64,000 nucleotides of DNA from Terrimesophilobacter sp038243605. Lineage in GTDB: Bacteria; Actinomycetota; Actinomycetes; Actinomycetales; Microbacteriaceae. This document shows, one piece after another, positions 15,877 to 25,961 of this stretch. Numbering within the stretch: the stretch's first letter is position 1; each line of letters opens with the position of its first letter. Below the pieces are notes generated by a model. It worked only from the letters and a program-made list of their open reading frames with translations, made no database searches and had not been told where the DNA came from. Where the stretch lies: assembly GCA_038243605.1 (NCBI GenBank), contig JBBSQX010000001.1, positions 248,001 through 312,000 of the forward strand. Direction: 5' to 3'. The translations under genes and the position numbers were made by a program.

Positions 15877-16398
15877 TTAGGCAGAAAGTTCAGCGAACTG
15901 CATTGCAATCCACGGGCTGAACGCGAAGGGGGCAGCTTCGACGGCGGTGCGGAGCGACTCCGGGTCAACCCACTTCCACTCCGAAACCTCGTCTGGGTTC
16001 GCATCGATCTCGTCTGATGTGACCGCGCGAAATACCGGGCAGATCTCGTTCTCGACGATGCCACTCGCGTCAACAGCGCGGTAGCGAAAGCCGGGAAGCA
16101 TCGGCTCAATGTCGGTCACAGTGATTCCGAGCTCGATTCGCGCACGGCGATCTATGGCGTCATCCAGCATCTCTCCTGGGGCCGGATGCCCGCAGAACGA
16201 GTTCGTCCACACTCCAGGCCAGGTGATCTTGCTGAGCGCGCGGCGAGTGACGAGCACTTGCCCGCGGTCGTTGTTGACGTGGCACGAGAACGCGAGGTGC
16301 AGTGGTGTCGCCGTCGTGTGTACGGCAAACTTCTCGACCGAACCGGTCGGGTTTCCTTCGTCGTCAACAAGAACGACAAGTTCAGGTTCAGTACTCAT
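15877..16398 (-). CDS. idi: Isopentenyl-diphosphate delta-isomerase, type I
   Basis: Interconverts IPP and DMAPP for isoprenoid synthesis. The 173-residue Nudix-fold protein carries the catalytic cysteine motif TNSFCGHPAPGE, the metal-binding R-R-A-R-I-E-L-G-I segment and the catalytic glutamate region GIVENEICPVF. It follows the PEP-mutase-like gene with an ATGA overlap at 16395-16398, so the two are translationally coupled. Confidence 0.95.
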   Translation of the reverse strand: MSTEPELVVLVDDEGNPTGSVEKFAVHTTATPLHLAFSCHVNNDRGQVLVTRRALSKITWPGVWTNSFCGHPAPGEMLDDAIDRRARIELGITVTDIEPMLPGFRYRAVDASGIVENEICPVFRAVTSDEIDANPDEVSEWKWVDPESLRTAVEAAPFAFSPWIAMQFAELSA

Positions 16399-17207
16399 GA
16401 TGGAAGACTATCTGGTTGGGAATAATCGAAGCTGAGGGCCTCGGGATAGCCGCCCAACCCGGTCAGTTCGGCGGCGGCAGCCTGCAGGTGGAACATGGCA
16501 AGAGCCAACGGTCTGCCGCCAAAACTTACGCGGCAGACGCCCAGCTTTGCGAGTTGTTTGAGCGGAACGGATGCCACGCCGGCGATCACCGACACCGGCC
16601 CGTCGAGCTCATCCACCGCTCGTTTCACCTTGTCTTCAGTATCGAGTCCGAACATGAAGATCACGTCGGCGCCCGCCGCGTGGTAGGCGTTGCCTCGCTC
16701 GCGAGCCTCTGCCCAGTCACCACCAGCGAGAAGCGTGTCGACGCGAGCATTGATGACGATCGGCACGCCAGCTTTGTTGCCAGCGGCTCGTGCCGCGGCC
16801 ACGCGGTCTGCAGCGGTGCGGATGTCGTACTGCCCATCGTGGATCTCACCGACGCTGTCCTCAATGTTGAGCCCGGCAGCCCCCGCCGCGATCAGCCGAG
16901 CGACGCTGCGTTCTACGTGCGCAGCGTCAACGCCGTAACCCTTCTCGAAGTCGACGGTCACCGGCAGGTCAGTGGCAGCAATGATGACTCGCGCTGCCTC
17001 CACGGCAGCATCGAGGCCGAGACCACCGCCATCCGCAACACCGTGCGCATCACTGATGGAGTGGCTGGCGGTGGCGAGAGCCTTCACGCCGGGCGCTGCG
17101 GCGACAACCCGAGCGCTCACGGCATCCCACACGTTCACCAGAATGAGCGGGTCACCAGGAACGTGCAATGAGCGCAGCAATTCAGCCTTGGTCGCGGTAG
17201 TTTCCAT
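16395..17207 (-). CDS. Isocitrate lyase/PEP mutase family protein
   Basis: A 270-residue TIM-barrel protein of the PEP mutase/isocitrate lyase superfamily. It shows the magnesium-site segments VTVDFEKGYG and LNIEDSV, and the NARVDTLL strand typical of short-chain members annotated as oxaloacetate decarboxylase or 2-methylisocitrate-lyase-like. The isocitrate lyase K-K-C-G-H catalytic loop is absent, so it is not an isocitrate lyase. The genuine AceA is at 50.0 kb. It overlaps idi by 4 bp. The exact reaction is unknown. Confidence 0.83.
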   Translation of the reverse strand: METTATKAELLRSLHVPGDPLILVNVWDAVSARVVAAAPGVKALATASHSISDAHGVADGGGLGLDAAVEAARVIIAATDLPVTVDFEKGYGVDAAHVERSVARLIAAGAAGLNIEDSVGEIHDGQYDIRTAADRVAAARAAGNKAGVPIVINARVDTLLAGGDWAEARERGNAYHAAGADVIFMFGLDTEDKVKRAVDELDGPVSVIAGVASVPLKQLAKLGVCRVSFGGRPLALAMFHLQAAAAELTGLGGYPEALSFDYSQPDSLPS

Positions 17208-17254
17208 GCCTACATTCTGCGCCGAACTAGGCGCGGTTGCTGAGGGGCGGATGC

Positions 17255-18718
17255 CTAGGCGCGTGAGTGCGCCGGGGCCTTCACAAAGGCGAGAAGAACG
17301 AAGCCAATGGCAAGGATCACCGTGATTCCGAGGATGCCGTACAGAATCTGGCTAGCGGCAAGCGCGATGAAGACTCCCCAAAGAAGGGAAGCCATCCAGC
17401 TCGCAGCACGCCCCGTCGTTGCGTAGAGGCCGAAGATTTCGCCCTCACGCCCCGCAGGAGTTACCCGAGCGAGGAAGGACCTTGACGACGCCTGAGCAGG
17501 ACCAACGAGCGCGGCAAGAATGATGCCGACCACCCAGAACATCGGCTTGCCTAGATCGGCGGCAAAGAACACGGTCAGCGTGCAGACGATGAGTCCACCG
17601 ATAGCGAACATGATGACCGGCTTCGGCCCGACCCGGTCGTCGAGTCGACCAGAAAGGATGGTCGACAGCCCCGCGACGAGGTTGAGTACGATTCCGAAGA
17701 TCACGAGGTCGGTGAAGCCGAAGCCGAACACGGTACCGGCGATGACCGAGCCAAACGTAAAGACGGCGGCAAGTCCATCACGGTAGACGGCGCTGGCGAG
17801 AAGGAACCAGAACGTGGGGCGGGTCTCGTGCCAAAGTCGAATGACACTCTTGACCAGCTCGACGTAGCCGCGGAAGAAGCTGACCTTCTTCACAACGCCC
17901 AAGCTAATGGGCTCTGGAACATTGAGAAGGATGGGGATGGCGAAGATGATCGTCCAGACCGTGCACCCGAGAGCAACAATGCGGAAGGTCCACGCGCTAT
18001 CCCCATCAAGTACGCCGCCGAGAATCGCGCCCACGACGATGGCGAGTGCGACGATTCCTCCGAGGTATCCGAACCCCCATCCGAGCCCAGACACCTTGCC
18101 CACCGTTTTTCTTGTCGAAACGGAGACGAGAAGCGCGTTGTAGTTGACGCCGGCGATCTCACTGACCACACTGCCGAAAGCGATAAGCGAAACGCCCAGA
18201 AGGAACCACTCTGCTCCACCATCGACAAAGAAGAGCCCGAACTGGCTCAGAACAAGCAACCCGGTGAAGACCGCAAGCTGCAGTTTCTGCCGGCCGGCGG
18301 CATCCGCTCGTTGGCCCATGACGGGCGCGAGCAGGGCAATCAAAACGCCAGCGGCCGTGATCGCCCAACCAAGGTTGGTGGCTAACTGCCCGATGCCGTC
18401 GCAGTAGGCATTGCCGGCGGCGGAGGCATCGCACTTGATGAAGGAGCCATCGGCTTGACGGCCCTGCGCCGCGATCTCATCTGCGAGAAAGAAGTGCGAG
18501 GTGAGAAAGCTCGGCACCCAAACGAACGTCAGCAGCACGGTGTTGAAGGGTTGAGTCGCCCAGTCCCAGAGTGCCCACGAGAAAATGCGCTTTCGTGGAA
18601 TCGGCGTGTCTCCCTGTAGATCGAGTCCCATCGCCGCAATCGCGCCAGTGTTGGCGGTCGCGGGAACACTCTTCGAGGTGGGGGCGGCGACACCATTGTT
18701 GGGAGTCTCTTTGCTCAT
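17255..18718 (-). CDS. MFS transporter, UMF1/Atg22-like family
   Basis: A 487-residue integral membrane protein with about 12 hydrophobic helices. The segment RIFSWALWDWATQPFNTVLLTFVWVPSFLTSHFF after a soluble N-terminus is characteristic of UMF1-type permeases, as is a C-terminal half with GPAQASSRSFLARVTPAGREGEIFGLYATTGRAASWM. Substrate is unknown. It diverges from dnaK, sharing a 163-bp intergenic region that holds two HAIR elements; the upstream one lies 46 bp from its start, so HspR might affect it too. Confidence 0.85.
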   Translation of the reverse strand: MSKETPNNGVAAPTSKSVPATANTGAIAAMGLDLQGDTPIPRKRIFSWALWDWATQPFNTVLLTFVWVPSFLTSHFFLADEIAAQGRQADGSFIKCDASAAGNAYCDGIGQLATNLGWAITAAGVLIALLAPVMGQRADAAGRQKLQLAVFTGLLVLSQFGLFFVDGGAEWFLLGVSLIAFGSVVSEIAGVNYNALLVSVSTRKTVGKVSGLGWGFGYLGGIVALAIVVGAILGGVLDGDSAWTFRIVALGCTVWTIIFAIPILLNVPEPISLGVVKKVSFFRGYVELVKSVIRLWHETRPTFWFLLASAVYRDGLAAVFTFGSVIAGTVFGFGFTDLVIFGIVLNLVAGLSTILSGRLDDRVGPKPVIMFAIGGLIVCTLTVFFAADLGKPMFWVVGIILAALVGPAQASSRSFLARVTPAGREGEIFGLYATTGRAASWMASLLWGVFIALAASQILYGILGITVILAIGFVLLAFVKAPAHSRA

Positions 18719-18763
18719 GGTGCTTAGGGTAGCGGTGAAGTGCTAACGAGCACATCCTTAATA

Positions 18764-18784
18764 CTTGAGCCATTCACACTCAAC
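18764..18784. promoter_or_regulatory. HAIR-like element (HspR operator), distal
   Basis: CTTGAGC-N7-ACTCAAC differs from the HAIR consensus CTTGAGT-N7-ACTCAAG only at the outermost base of one arm and the innermost base of the other. It is 63 bp upstream of the perfect element and 46 bp from the divergent MFS gene. Confidence 0.75.
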
Positions 18785-18799
18785 TTTCAGCAAGCCGAC

Positions 18800-18847
18800 T
18801 TGACAAAGCTATTCGCAGGATTCAAACTTGAGTAGTCGCGACTCAAG
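18800..18847 (+). promoter_or_regulatory. dnaK promoter with perfect HAIR operator
   Basis: TTGACA at 18800-18805 is a consensus -35 box; the -10 region, about 17 bp on, falls at TTCAAAC beside the operator. CTTGAGT-N7-ACTCAAG at 18827-18847 is an exact HspR-associated inverted repeat. Binding here would cover the -10/start region and repress the operon. AAGGAG precedes the dnaK start at a normal distance. Confidence 0.88.
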
Positions 18848-18881
18848 TCCGACATCTGACTTTGTAAGGAGAACAGAGCGC

Positions 18882-20747
<1,866 letters not shown>

Positions 20748-20749
20748 CA

Positions 20750-21460
20750 ATGGCAGCCGACAAGAACAAGAAGAAGCGTGACTCTTCGTCGAACTCGGAG
20801 CAGTCAGACGAATCGGTGAATCCGGTCGTGCGCGACAAGCGCAGGATCGACCCAGAAACGGGTGAGCCTCGCGTGGCTTCTGATTCCGTCGCCGAGACGA
20901 ATGAGGGCGAGACGGACGACGAGACGGCAGACGACGAAAATTCGTCCGGCGGCTCGGAGTCTGTTGGCGCAGAGTCGGGCGATGACGCGACGATCTCAGA
21001 CGAAGAACTCCTCAAGTTTCTCGAGAATGCAGAGGGACCCAAAGATTCGTCTTCGGAGCATCTCGAAGACCTGAAGCGAGTGCAAGCTGAGTACGCCAAC
21101 TACCGTAAGCGGGTTGACCGTGACCGATATGTGGCGCGTGAGCTCGCGGTGGCCGAGGTGATGACGGGCATCCTTCCGGTGCTCGACGACCTCGACCTGG
21201 CGCGAGCACACGGTGACTTGGAGGGCAGCCCCCTCGAGCTCGTTGCGCAGAAGATTCGCACGTCGTTCGAGCGGTACGGGCTCACGCAGATTGGTGAGGT
21301 CGGTGAGGAGTTTGATCCCAAGTTCCACGAAGCGATCGCCCAGTTGCCGACCAAAGGCGTGACAGTCGAGACTATTGCAGACGTGATTTTGCCCGGATAC
21401 ATGTTGGGTGAACGTTTGCTTCGTGCGGCCAAGGTCGCAGTTTCTGTACCTGAGGGCTGA
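20750..21460 (+). CDS. grpE: Nucleotide exchange factor GrpE
   Basis: Releases ADP from DnaK and acts as a thermosensor. The 236 residues start with an unusually long, acidic, low-complexity tail of about 90 residues rich in Asp, Glu and Ser. The conserved coiled coil (LEDLKRVQAEYANYRKRVDRDR) follows, then the beta domain (DPKFHEAIAQLPTKGVTVETIADVILPGYMLGERLLRAAKVAVS). It is 2 bp after dnaK and 2 bp before dnaJ. Confidence 0.97.
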   Translation: MAADKNKKKRDSSSNSEQSDESVNPVVRDKRRIDPETGEPRVASDSVAETNEGETDDETADDENSSGGSESVGAESGDDATISDEELLKFLENAEGPKDSSSEHLEDLKRVQAEYANYRKRVDRDRYVARELAVAEVMTGILPVLDDLDLARAHGDLEGSPLELVAQKIRTSFERYGLTQIGEVGEEFDPKFHEAIAQLPTKGVTVETIADVILPGYMLGERLLRAAKVAVSVPEG

Positions 21461-21462
21461 CC

Positions 21463-22440
21463 GTGGCAAGCCAGGACTGGTTCGAGAAGGACTTTTACAA
21501 GGTCTTGGGGGTGGCGAAAGACATCTCCCAGGCTGATTTGAAGAAGGCCTATCGCAAGCTTGCGCGCAAGTATCACCCCGACTCGAACCCCGGTGACGCA
21601 AAATCGGAGTCGAAGTTCAAGGAGATCAGCGAAGCGAACGCTGTGCTTTCGGACGTTGAGCAGCGCAAAGAGTATGACCAAATGCGCGCAATGGGTCCGG
21701 GGATGCCGAGGTTCGCGGCGGGTGGTCAGAACGGTGGCTTCGAAGACAGCTTCGGCGGAATGTTCGGTGGCGGAGGTAATCAGCGGGCCGGATATCAGGC
21801 GAGTGGTTTTGAAGACATCTTCGGCACCATGTTCGGAGGGGGAGGTTTCGGTCGGCCATCCGGCGGCTATCGCGGTGAGGGAGGCCCCTCAAAAGGTCGA
21901 GACCTCACCGCATCCACAACGCTCGACTTTGTGACCGCCATCAAGGGTGACACTGCACGACTTCAATCCGCCGGTGGTAAGCCCATCAGCGTGCGCATCC
22001 CAGCCGGTGTTGCGGACGGCCAGAAGATTCGGCTGAAAGGCAAAGGCGAACAGAGCCTGGATGGTGGGGCACCAGGTGACCTAACGTTGACGGTGACCGT
22101 GCGCAAGCACCCCGTTTTCGAGCGCGATGGTCTGAACCTTCGGGTCGATGTTCCGGTGACCTTCGTCGAGGCAACACTGGGGGCGACGATTGAGGTCCCC
22201 ACCCTCGACGGCGACCCGGTGAAGCTTCGCGTTGCCCCTGGAACGCCGAGTGGAAGAATTCTTCGGGTCAAGGGTCGTGGTGTAACAACGACGAAGGGCT
22301 CTGGCGACTTGCTCGCTGAAGTTGTCGTTGCAGTTCCCGCGCACCTCACCGCGGAAGCGAAGGAGCACCTCGAAAAGTTCGAGAAAGCGATGCCAACAGA
22401 GAACCCGCGCGCAGAACTACTTGCGAGGGCGAAAGAGTGA
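21463..22440 (+). CDS. dnaJ: DnaJ co-chaperone, zinc-finger-less (CbpA-like) type
   Basis: Stimulates DnaK ATPase and delivers substrates. The 325 residues comprise a J domain with the catalytic HPD in KYHPDSNPGD (near residue 37), a Gly/Phe-rich linker at about residues 75-145 (FGGMFGGGGNQ, TMFGGGGFGRPSGG) and the C-terminal substrate-binding beta domains (ISVRIPAGVADGQKIRLKGKGE). The four CxxCxGxG zinc repeats of class A DnaJ are missing, which makes this a class B protein, as is usual for the DnaJ in dnaK operons of this group. The start is GTG at 21463, and the gene overlaps hspR. Confidence 0.95.
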   Translation: MASQDWFEKDFYKVLGVAKDISQADLKKAYRKLARKYHPDSNPGDAKSESKFKEISEANAVLSDVEQRKEYDQMRAMGPGMPRFAAGGQNGGFEDSFGGMFGGGGNQRAGYQASGFEDIFGTMFGGGGFGRPSGGYRGEGGPSKGRDLTASTTLDFVTAIKGDTARLQSAGGKPISVRIPAGVADGQKIRLKGKGEQSLDGGAPGDLTLTVTVRKHPVFERDGLNLRVDVPVTFVEATLGATIEVPTLDGDPVKLRVAPGTPSGRILRVKGRGVTTTKGSGDLLAEVVVAVPAHLTAEAKEHLEKFEKAMPTENPRAELLARAKE

Positions 22441-22853
22441 TGGACGACAACTCCCCACTCTTTGCGATCGCCATCGCCTCAGACCTGAGCGGTCTTCACC
22501 CGCAGACGCTGCGGCAGTACGACCGTTTAGGGCTCGTGTGCCCGAAGCGAACTCAAGGAAAGTCCCGTCGCTATTCGATGCGGGATGTTTCACAGTTGCG
22601 CGAGATCGCCCGGCTGAGCGCAGAAGGTGTGAGTTTGGAGGGCATCCGGCGCGTATTGGAGCTTGAGAATCATGTCGAACAGCTTGAGTTCAGGGTTCGT
22701 GAACTTGAACGAACCCTCGCGGATGAGCTTCTCACCAGGCCAGGGCGGCGTGTTTTTGCTGCCGGGGAGTCCGGAGACGTTGTTTCGCTTCGCGCAGGAA
22801 CCCGAGCGCAACGAAATACCCAAGTCGTCGTATGGCGACCACTGAGCAGATGA
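22437..22853 (+). CDS. hspR: Heat-shock repressor HspR (MerR family)
   Basis: Binds HAIR sites with DnaK as co-repressor and shuts off the operon that encodes it. The N-terminal MerR-type winged helix reads ASDLSGLHPQTLRQYDRLGLVCPKRTQGKSRRYSMRDVSQLREIARLSAEG. A coiled coil follows (HVEQLEFRVRELERTL), then a basic C-terminal tail. The start is either GTG 22437 or ATG 22440, both overlapping the dnaJ stop, so the two are translationally coupled. The perfect HAIR at 18827 and the imperfect one at 18764 are the expected targets. Confidence 0.95.
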   Translation: MMDDNSPLFAIAIASDLSGLHPQTLRQYDRLGLVCPKRTQGKSRRYSMRDVSQLREIARLSAEGVSLEGIRRVLELENHVEQLEFRVRELERTLADELLTRPGRRVFAAGESGDVVSLRAGTRAQRNTQVVVWRPLSR

Positions 22854-22868
22854 ACAGTTGACATGCGT

Positions 22869-22932
22869 AGCGGCTAAACAGCTCAGCGGCTAAACAGCTC
22901 AGCGGCTAAACAGCACAGCGGCTAAACAGCAC
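22869..22932. repeat. 16-bp tandem repeat, four copies, downstream of hspR
   Basis: The unit AGCGGCTAAACAGCTC starts at 22869, 22885, 22901 and 22917. The first two copies are identical; the last two carry AGCAC at the end. It begins 15 bp after the hspR stop and lies in the spacer before the membrane-protein gene. Each unit contains GCT-AAAC-AGC, a very short potential hairpin. Confidence 0.92.
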
Positions 22933-22990
22933 AGTCGCTCAATCGCCTATTCGGTAAACCGACACTATTGGCCACGAGGAGAAACTGACG

Positions 22991-23698
22991 ATGACCGACC
23001 AGAACGCGGGACCGCAAGGTGTTGCGCCCCAGCCGGGTGCACCGCAGTATGGCGCTCCGCAATACGTCGGCTATCCGGCGCCGCCACGCACTCCCGCTCG
23101 CCCACCGCTTACGCGAGGCGAAAAGAAGGGTGCTTTCCTGGCGGGGGCAGTCGGCTTCAACTTGCTGACCTTGGGGTTCACGGTGTTCGTGATACCCATC
23201 GCCGTGGGGCTCTTTGGTGGATTTCTCGTCTGGATGTTGAGCGTTGCGGAGAGCAGAACACAAGGGCTGGACGACGATTTCTACTTTCGTGCGCAAGAGT
23301 TCCTAGGTTCACTGAATATTGGACTCTTGATCGCCCTCGGTATCGCCATGTCGCTCATTGGGCTTGCCATCATGGCGGGGGGGCTTTTTGCGAGTAGAAA
23401 GATTTTGCGCTCCTTCGGTGTGATTAAGGCATGGCCCATCACCTGGTCAGCTGCGGGAATCGCGATCTTCGCCTTCTCGATACTTGGTCAGATTCCTGTT
23501 GGTATCGCCCAAATTTCGACGTATCCGATGATCATGTCGGGAGTGGATGGTGTTTCCAGCACCATCGCAGCTGCCGTGGTGTGGTTCATCCTTACGATCG
23601 CGCTGACGACACTATTCGGGTGGCTTGCGTGGTGGTGGATGACGTTTGCATTCCGACCAGCAACACGAGACAACGCACCACAAGCAATAGTTCTTTAG
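22991..23698 (+). CDS. Membrane protein with Pro/Gln-rich N-terminus, unknown function
   Basis: 235 residues: a proline-, glutamine- and tyrosine-rich cytoplasmic tail of about 45 residues (PQPGAPQYGAPQYVGYPAPP), then four to five hydrophobic helices at roughly 50-80, 105-130, 145-170 and 185-215. Such tails are common in actinobacterial membrane proteins of unknown role. The ATG at 22991 follows GAGGAG. It ends 9 bp before clpB, so clpB may depend on its promoter. The family is not recognised. Confidence 0.72.
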   Translation: MTDQNAGPQGVAPQPGAPQYGAPQYVGYPAPPRTPARPPLTRGEKKGAFLAGAVGFNLLTLGFTVFVIPIAVGLFGGFLVWMLSVAESRTQGLDDDFYFRAQEFLGSLNIGLLIALGIAMSLIGLAIMAGGLFASRKILRSFGVIKAWPITWSAAGIAIFAFSILGQIPVGIAQISTYPMIMSGVDGVSSTIAAAVVWFILTIALTTLFGWLAWWWMTFAFRPATRDNAPQAIVL

Positions 23699-23707
23699 GG
23701 GGACCAG

Positions 23708-25855
23708 ATGGCAAACATGCAGGGCGCACCGGCATCCGACGAGGAACCGAAGACGGCACTCGAACAGTACGGCGTTGACCTTACGGCTATCGCCCGTACC
23801 GGAAAGCTTGACCCGGTCATCGGCCGCGATGCCGAGATTCGGCGAGTGAGTCAGGTGCTCACGCGGCGCACCAAAAACAACCCAGTTCTCATCGGCGAAC
23901 CAGGCGTCGGCAAGACTGCCGTCGTCGAAGGACTTGCACAGCGGATCATTGCAGGCGACGTCGCAGATTCGCTCAAGGGCAAGCGACTCGTCTCGATCGA
24001 CTTGGCGGCGCTGGTGGCGGGAGCCAAATATCGCGGCGAGTTTGAAGAGCGCCTGAAGGCGGTATTGAAAGAGATTAACGAGGCGGATGGGCAGATCATC
24101 ACGTTCGTCGATGAACTTCACACGCTCATGGGGGCTGGTGGCGGAGAGGGTTCCGTGGCGGCCGCCAACATGTTGAAGCCCATGCTGGCGCGCGGTGAGT
24201 TGCGTCTGATTGGGGCGACGACGCTCGACGAGTACCGTGAGTTCATTGAAAAGGATGCCGCGCTTGAGCGTCGCTTTCAGCAGGTGTACGTCGGCGAGCC
24301 GAGTGTGGAAGACACCATTGCGATTCTTCGTGGGCTTAAGGAGCGCTACGAAGCGCACCACAAAGTTGCTATTGCCGACACAGCGCTTGTTGCTGCTGCA
24401 GCGCTCAGCGACCGCTACATTTCTGGACGGCAGCTTCCCGATAAAGCCATCGACCTTATTGATGAGGCCGCCAGCCGGCTCCGCATGGAAATCGACTCCG
24501 CCCCCGTCGAAATTGATGAGCTTCGTCGCCTCGTGGATCGCCTCAAGCTGGAAGAACTCGCGCTCAAACGCGAGAAAGATGAGGCGAGCAAGGCCAGGTT
24601 GCAGAAGCTACGCGACGACCTCAGGGTGAAGAGCACCGAGCTCGCGGGGCTGCAGAAGCGGTGGGAGCACGAGCGTGCATCCCTGAACCATGTTGGTGAG
24701 CTCAAGGGCAAGCTCGACACTCTTCGCCAGCAGGCGGACCGTGCACAGCGCGAAGGAAACCTCGAACTAGCGTCGCGTGTTCTGTACGGCGACATCCCGG
24801 TCATCGAAAAGGAACTCGCCAACGCAGAGCAGTCTGAGGCTGAAACGCCGCTGATGGTGAACGATCAAGTGACGCCTGAAGACATTGCGGCGGTTATTGC
24901 CGCGTGGACAGGCATCCCGGTAGGGCGCCTGCTCCAGGGTGAGACTGAAAAGCTTTTGCACCTCGAGTCTGAGCTTGCCAAACGCATCGTCGGGCAGAAG
25001 CCCGCCGTTCGTGCAGTGGCGGATGCCGTTCGGCGCAGCAGGGCGGGCATCGCCGACCCGTCGCGCCCGACAGGCTCGTTCATGTTCCTCGGGCCGACAG
25101 GTGTAGGTAAGACAGAGCTGGCGAAGGCGCTCGCCGAGTTCCTGTTCGATGACGAGAAAGCGATGATTCGCATCGACATGAGTGAGTACGGTGAGCGGCA
25201 CTCCGTCGCGCGCCTGCTCGGTGCCCCTCCCGGCTACATCGGTTTTGAGCAGGGCGGTCAACTCACCGAGGCGGTGCGCAGGCGCCCGTACTCCGTTGTG
25301 CTCATGGATGAGGTCGAAAAGGCTCACCCTGACGTCTTCGATGTGCTGCTGCAGGTGCTCGATGACGGCCGGCTCACGGATGGCCAGGGCCGCACCGTGG
25401 ACTTTAGAAACGTCATCCTCATTCTGACCTCGAACCTCGGTAGCCAATTTCTTGTGGACCCTGCGCTGAGCTGGGAGCAGAAGCAGGATGCCGTGAACGG
25501 AATGGTTCGTCAAACCTTCAAGCCGGAGTTCGTGAACCGCCTTGACGACATTGTCATCTTCTCGCCCCTCTCGATGGATGACCTCAGCCAGATCGTCGAG
25601 TTTTACGTTGACAAGCTGGAGCACCGCCTCGCGGAGCGCCGACTTGGCCTCGCGGTCACGCCGAGCGCGCGCGCCTGGCTCGCGGAGAGCGGCTATGACC
25701 CGATCTACGGGGCACGGCCGTTGCGCAGGCTCATGCAGCGGGAGATTGACGACCGTTTGGCGACGGCGCTGCTGGCAGGCACCATCCGAGACGGAGACAC
25801 GGTGCTGGTGGATCTCGACGACCACGGTGAAGAGTTGACTGTTCGCAGTAGCTAA
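23708..25855 (+). CDS. clpB: ClpB disaggregase lacking the N-terminal domain
   Basis: A hexameric AAA+ unfoldase that dissolves aggregates with DnaK. At 715 residues it is about 150 shorter than typical ClpB: it begins directly with the linker and first AAA+ module (ALEQYGVDLTAIARTGKLDPVIGRDAEIRR) and has no Clp N repeat. NBD1 Walker A is GEPGVGKT near residue 63. The coiled-coil M-domain spans about 265-385 and identifies ClpB rather than ClpC. NBD2 Walker A is GPTGVGKT near residue 458. The GGGGACC before the ATG is the likely ribosome site. No HAIR is seen nearby. Confidence 0.94.
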   Translation: MANMQGAPASDEEPKTALEQYGVDLTAIARTGKLDPVIGRDAEIRRVSQVLTRRTKNNPVLIGEPGVGKTAVVEGLAQRIIAGDVADSLKGKRLVSIDLAALVAGAKYRGEFEERLKAVLKEINEADGQIITFVDELHTLMGAGGGEGSVAAANMLKPMLARGELRLIGATTLDEYREFIEKDAALERRFQQVYVGEPSVEDTIAILRGLKERYEAHHKVAIADTALVAAAALSDRYISGRQLPDKAIDLIDEAASRLRMEIDSAPVEIDELRRLVDRLKLEELALKREKDEASKARLQKLRDDLRVKSTELAGLQKRWEHERASLNHVGELKGKLDTLRQQADRAQREGNLELASRVLYGDIPVIEKELANAEQSEAETPLMVNDQVTPEDIAAVIAAWTGIPVGRLLQGETEKLLHLESELAKRIVGQKPAVRAVADAVRRSRAGIADPSRPTGSFMFLGPTGVGKTELAKALAEFLFDDEKAMIRIDMSEYGERHSVARLLGAPPGYIGFEQGGQLTEAVRRRPYSVVLMDEVEKAHPDVFDVLLQVLDDGRLTDGQGRTVDFRNVILILTSNLGSQFLVDPALSWEQKQDAVNGMVRQTFKPEFVNRLDDIVIFSPLSMDDLSQIVEFYVDKLEHRLAERRLGLAVTPSARAWLAESGYDPIYGARPLRRLMQREIDDRLATALLAGTIRDGDTVLVDLDDHGEELTVRSS

Positions 25856-25961
25856 TAGTCAGGGAATGGCGGCAACGTTGTGGCCGCGGTGCGCGTTGTT
25901 ATGAGACGGGTTCGGCGTGCGTGCGGCCGGGTTCCGCGTTGAGGCGATATCCTGAACCGCT

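Noticed and set aside
16395..17207. Second isocitrate lyase
   Set aside because: The KKCGH catalytic loop is missing; the protein belongs to the short PEP-mutase-like branch.
21463..22440. Class A DnaJ
   Set aside because: No CxxCxGxG zinc-binding repeats are present between the Gly/Phe region and the C-terminal domain.
22869..22932. CRISPR array
   Set aside because: The 16-bp units are contiguous with no spacers, and no cas genes are in the window; the arrays at 41100 and 54517 fail for the same reasons.
25862..25890. Terminator after clpB
   Set aside because: Only a 5-bp GCGGC/GCCGC stem without a T-run, too weak to call.
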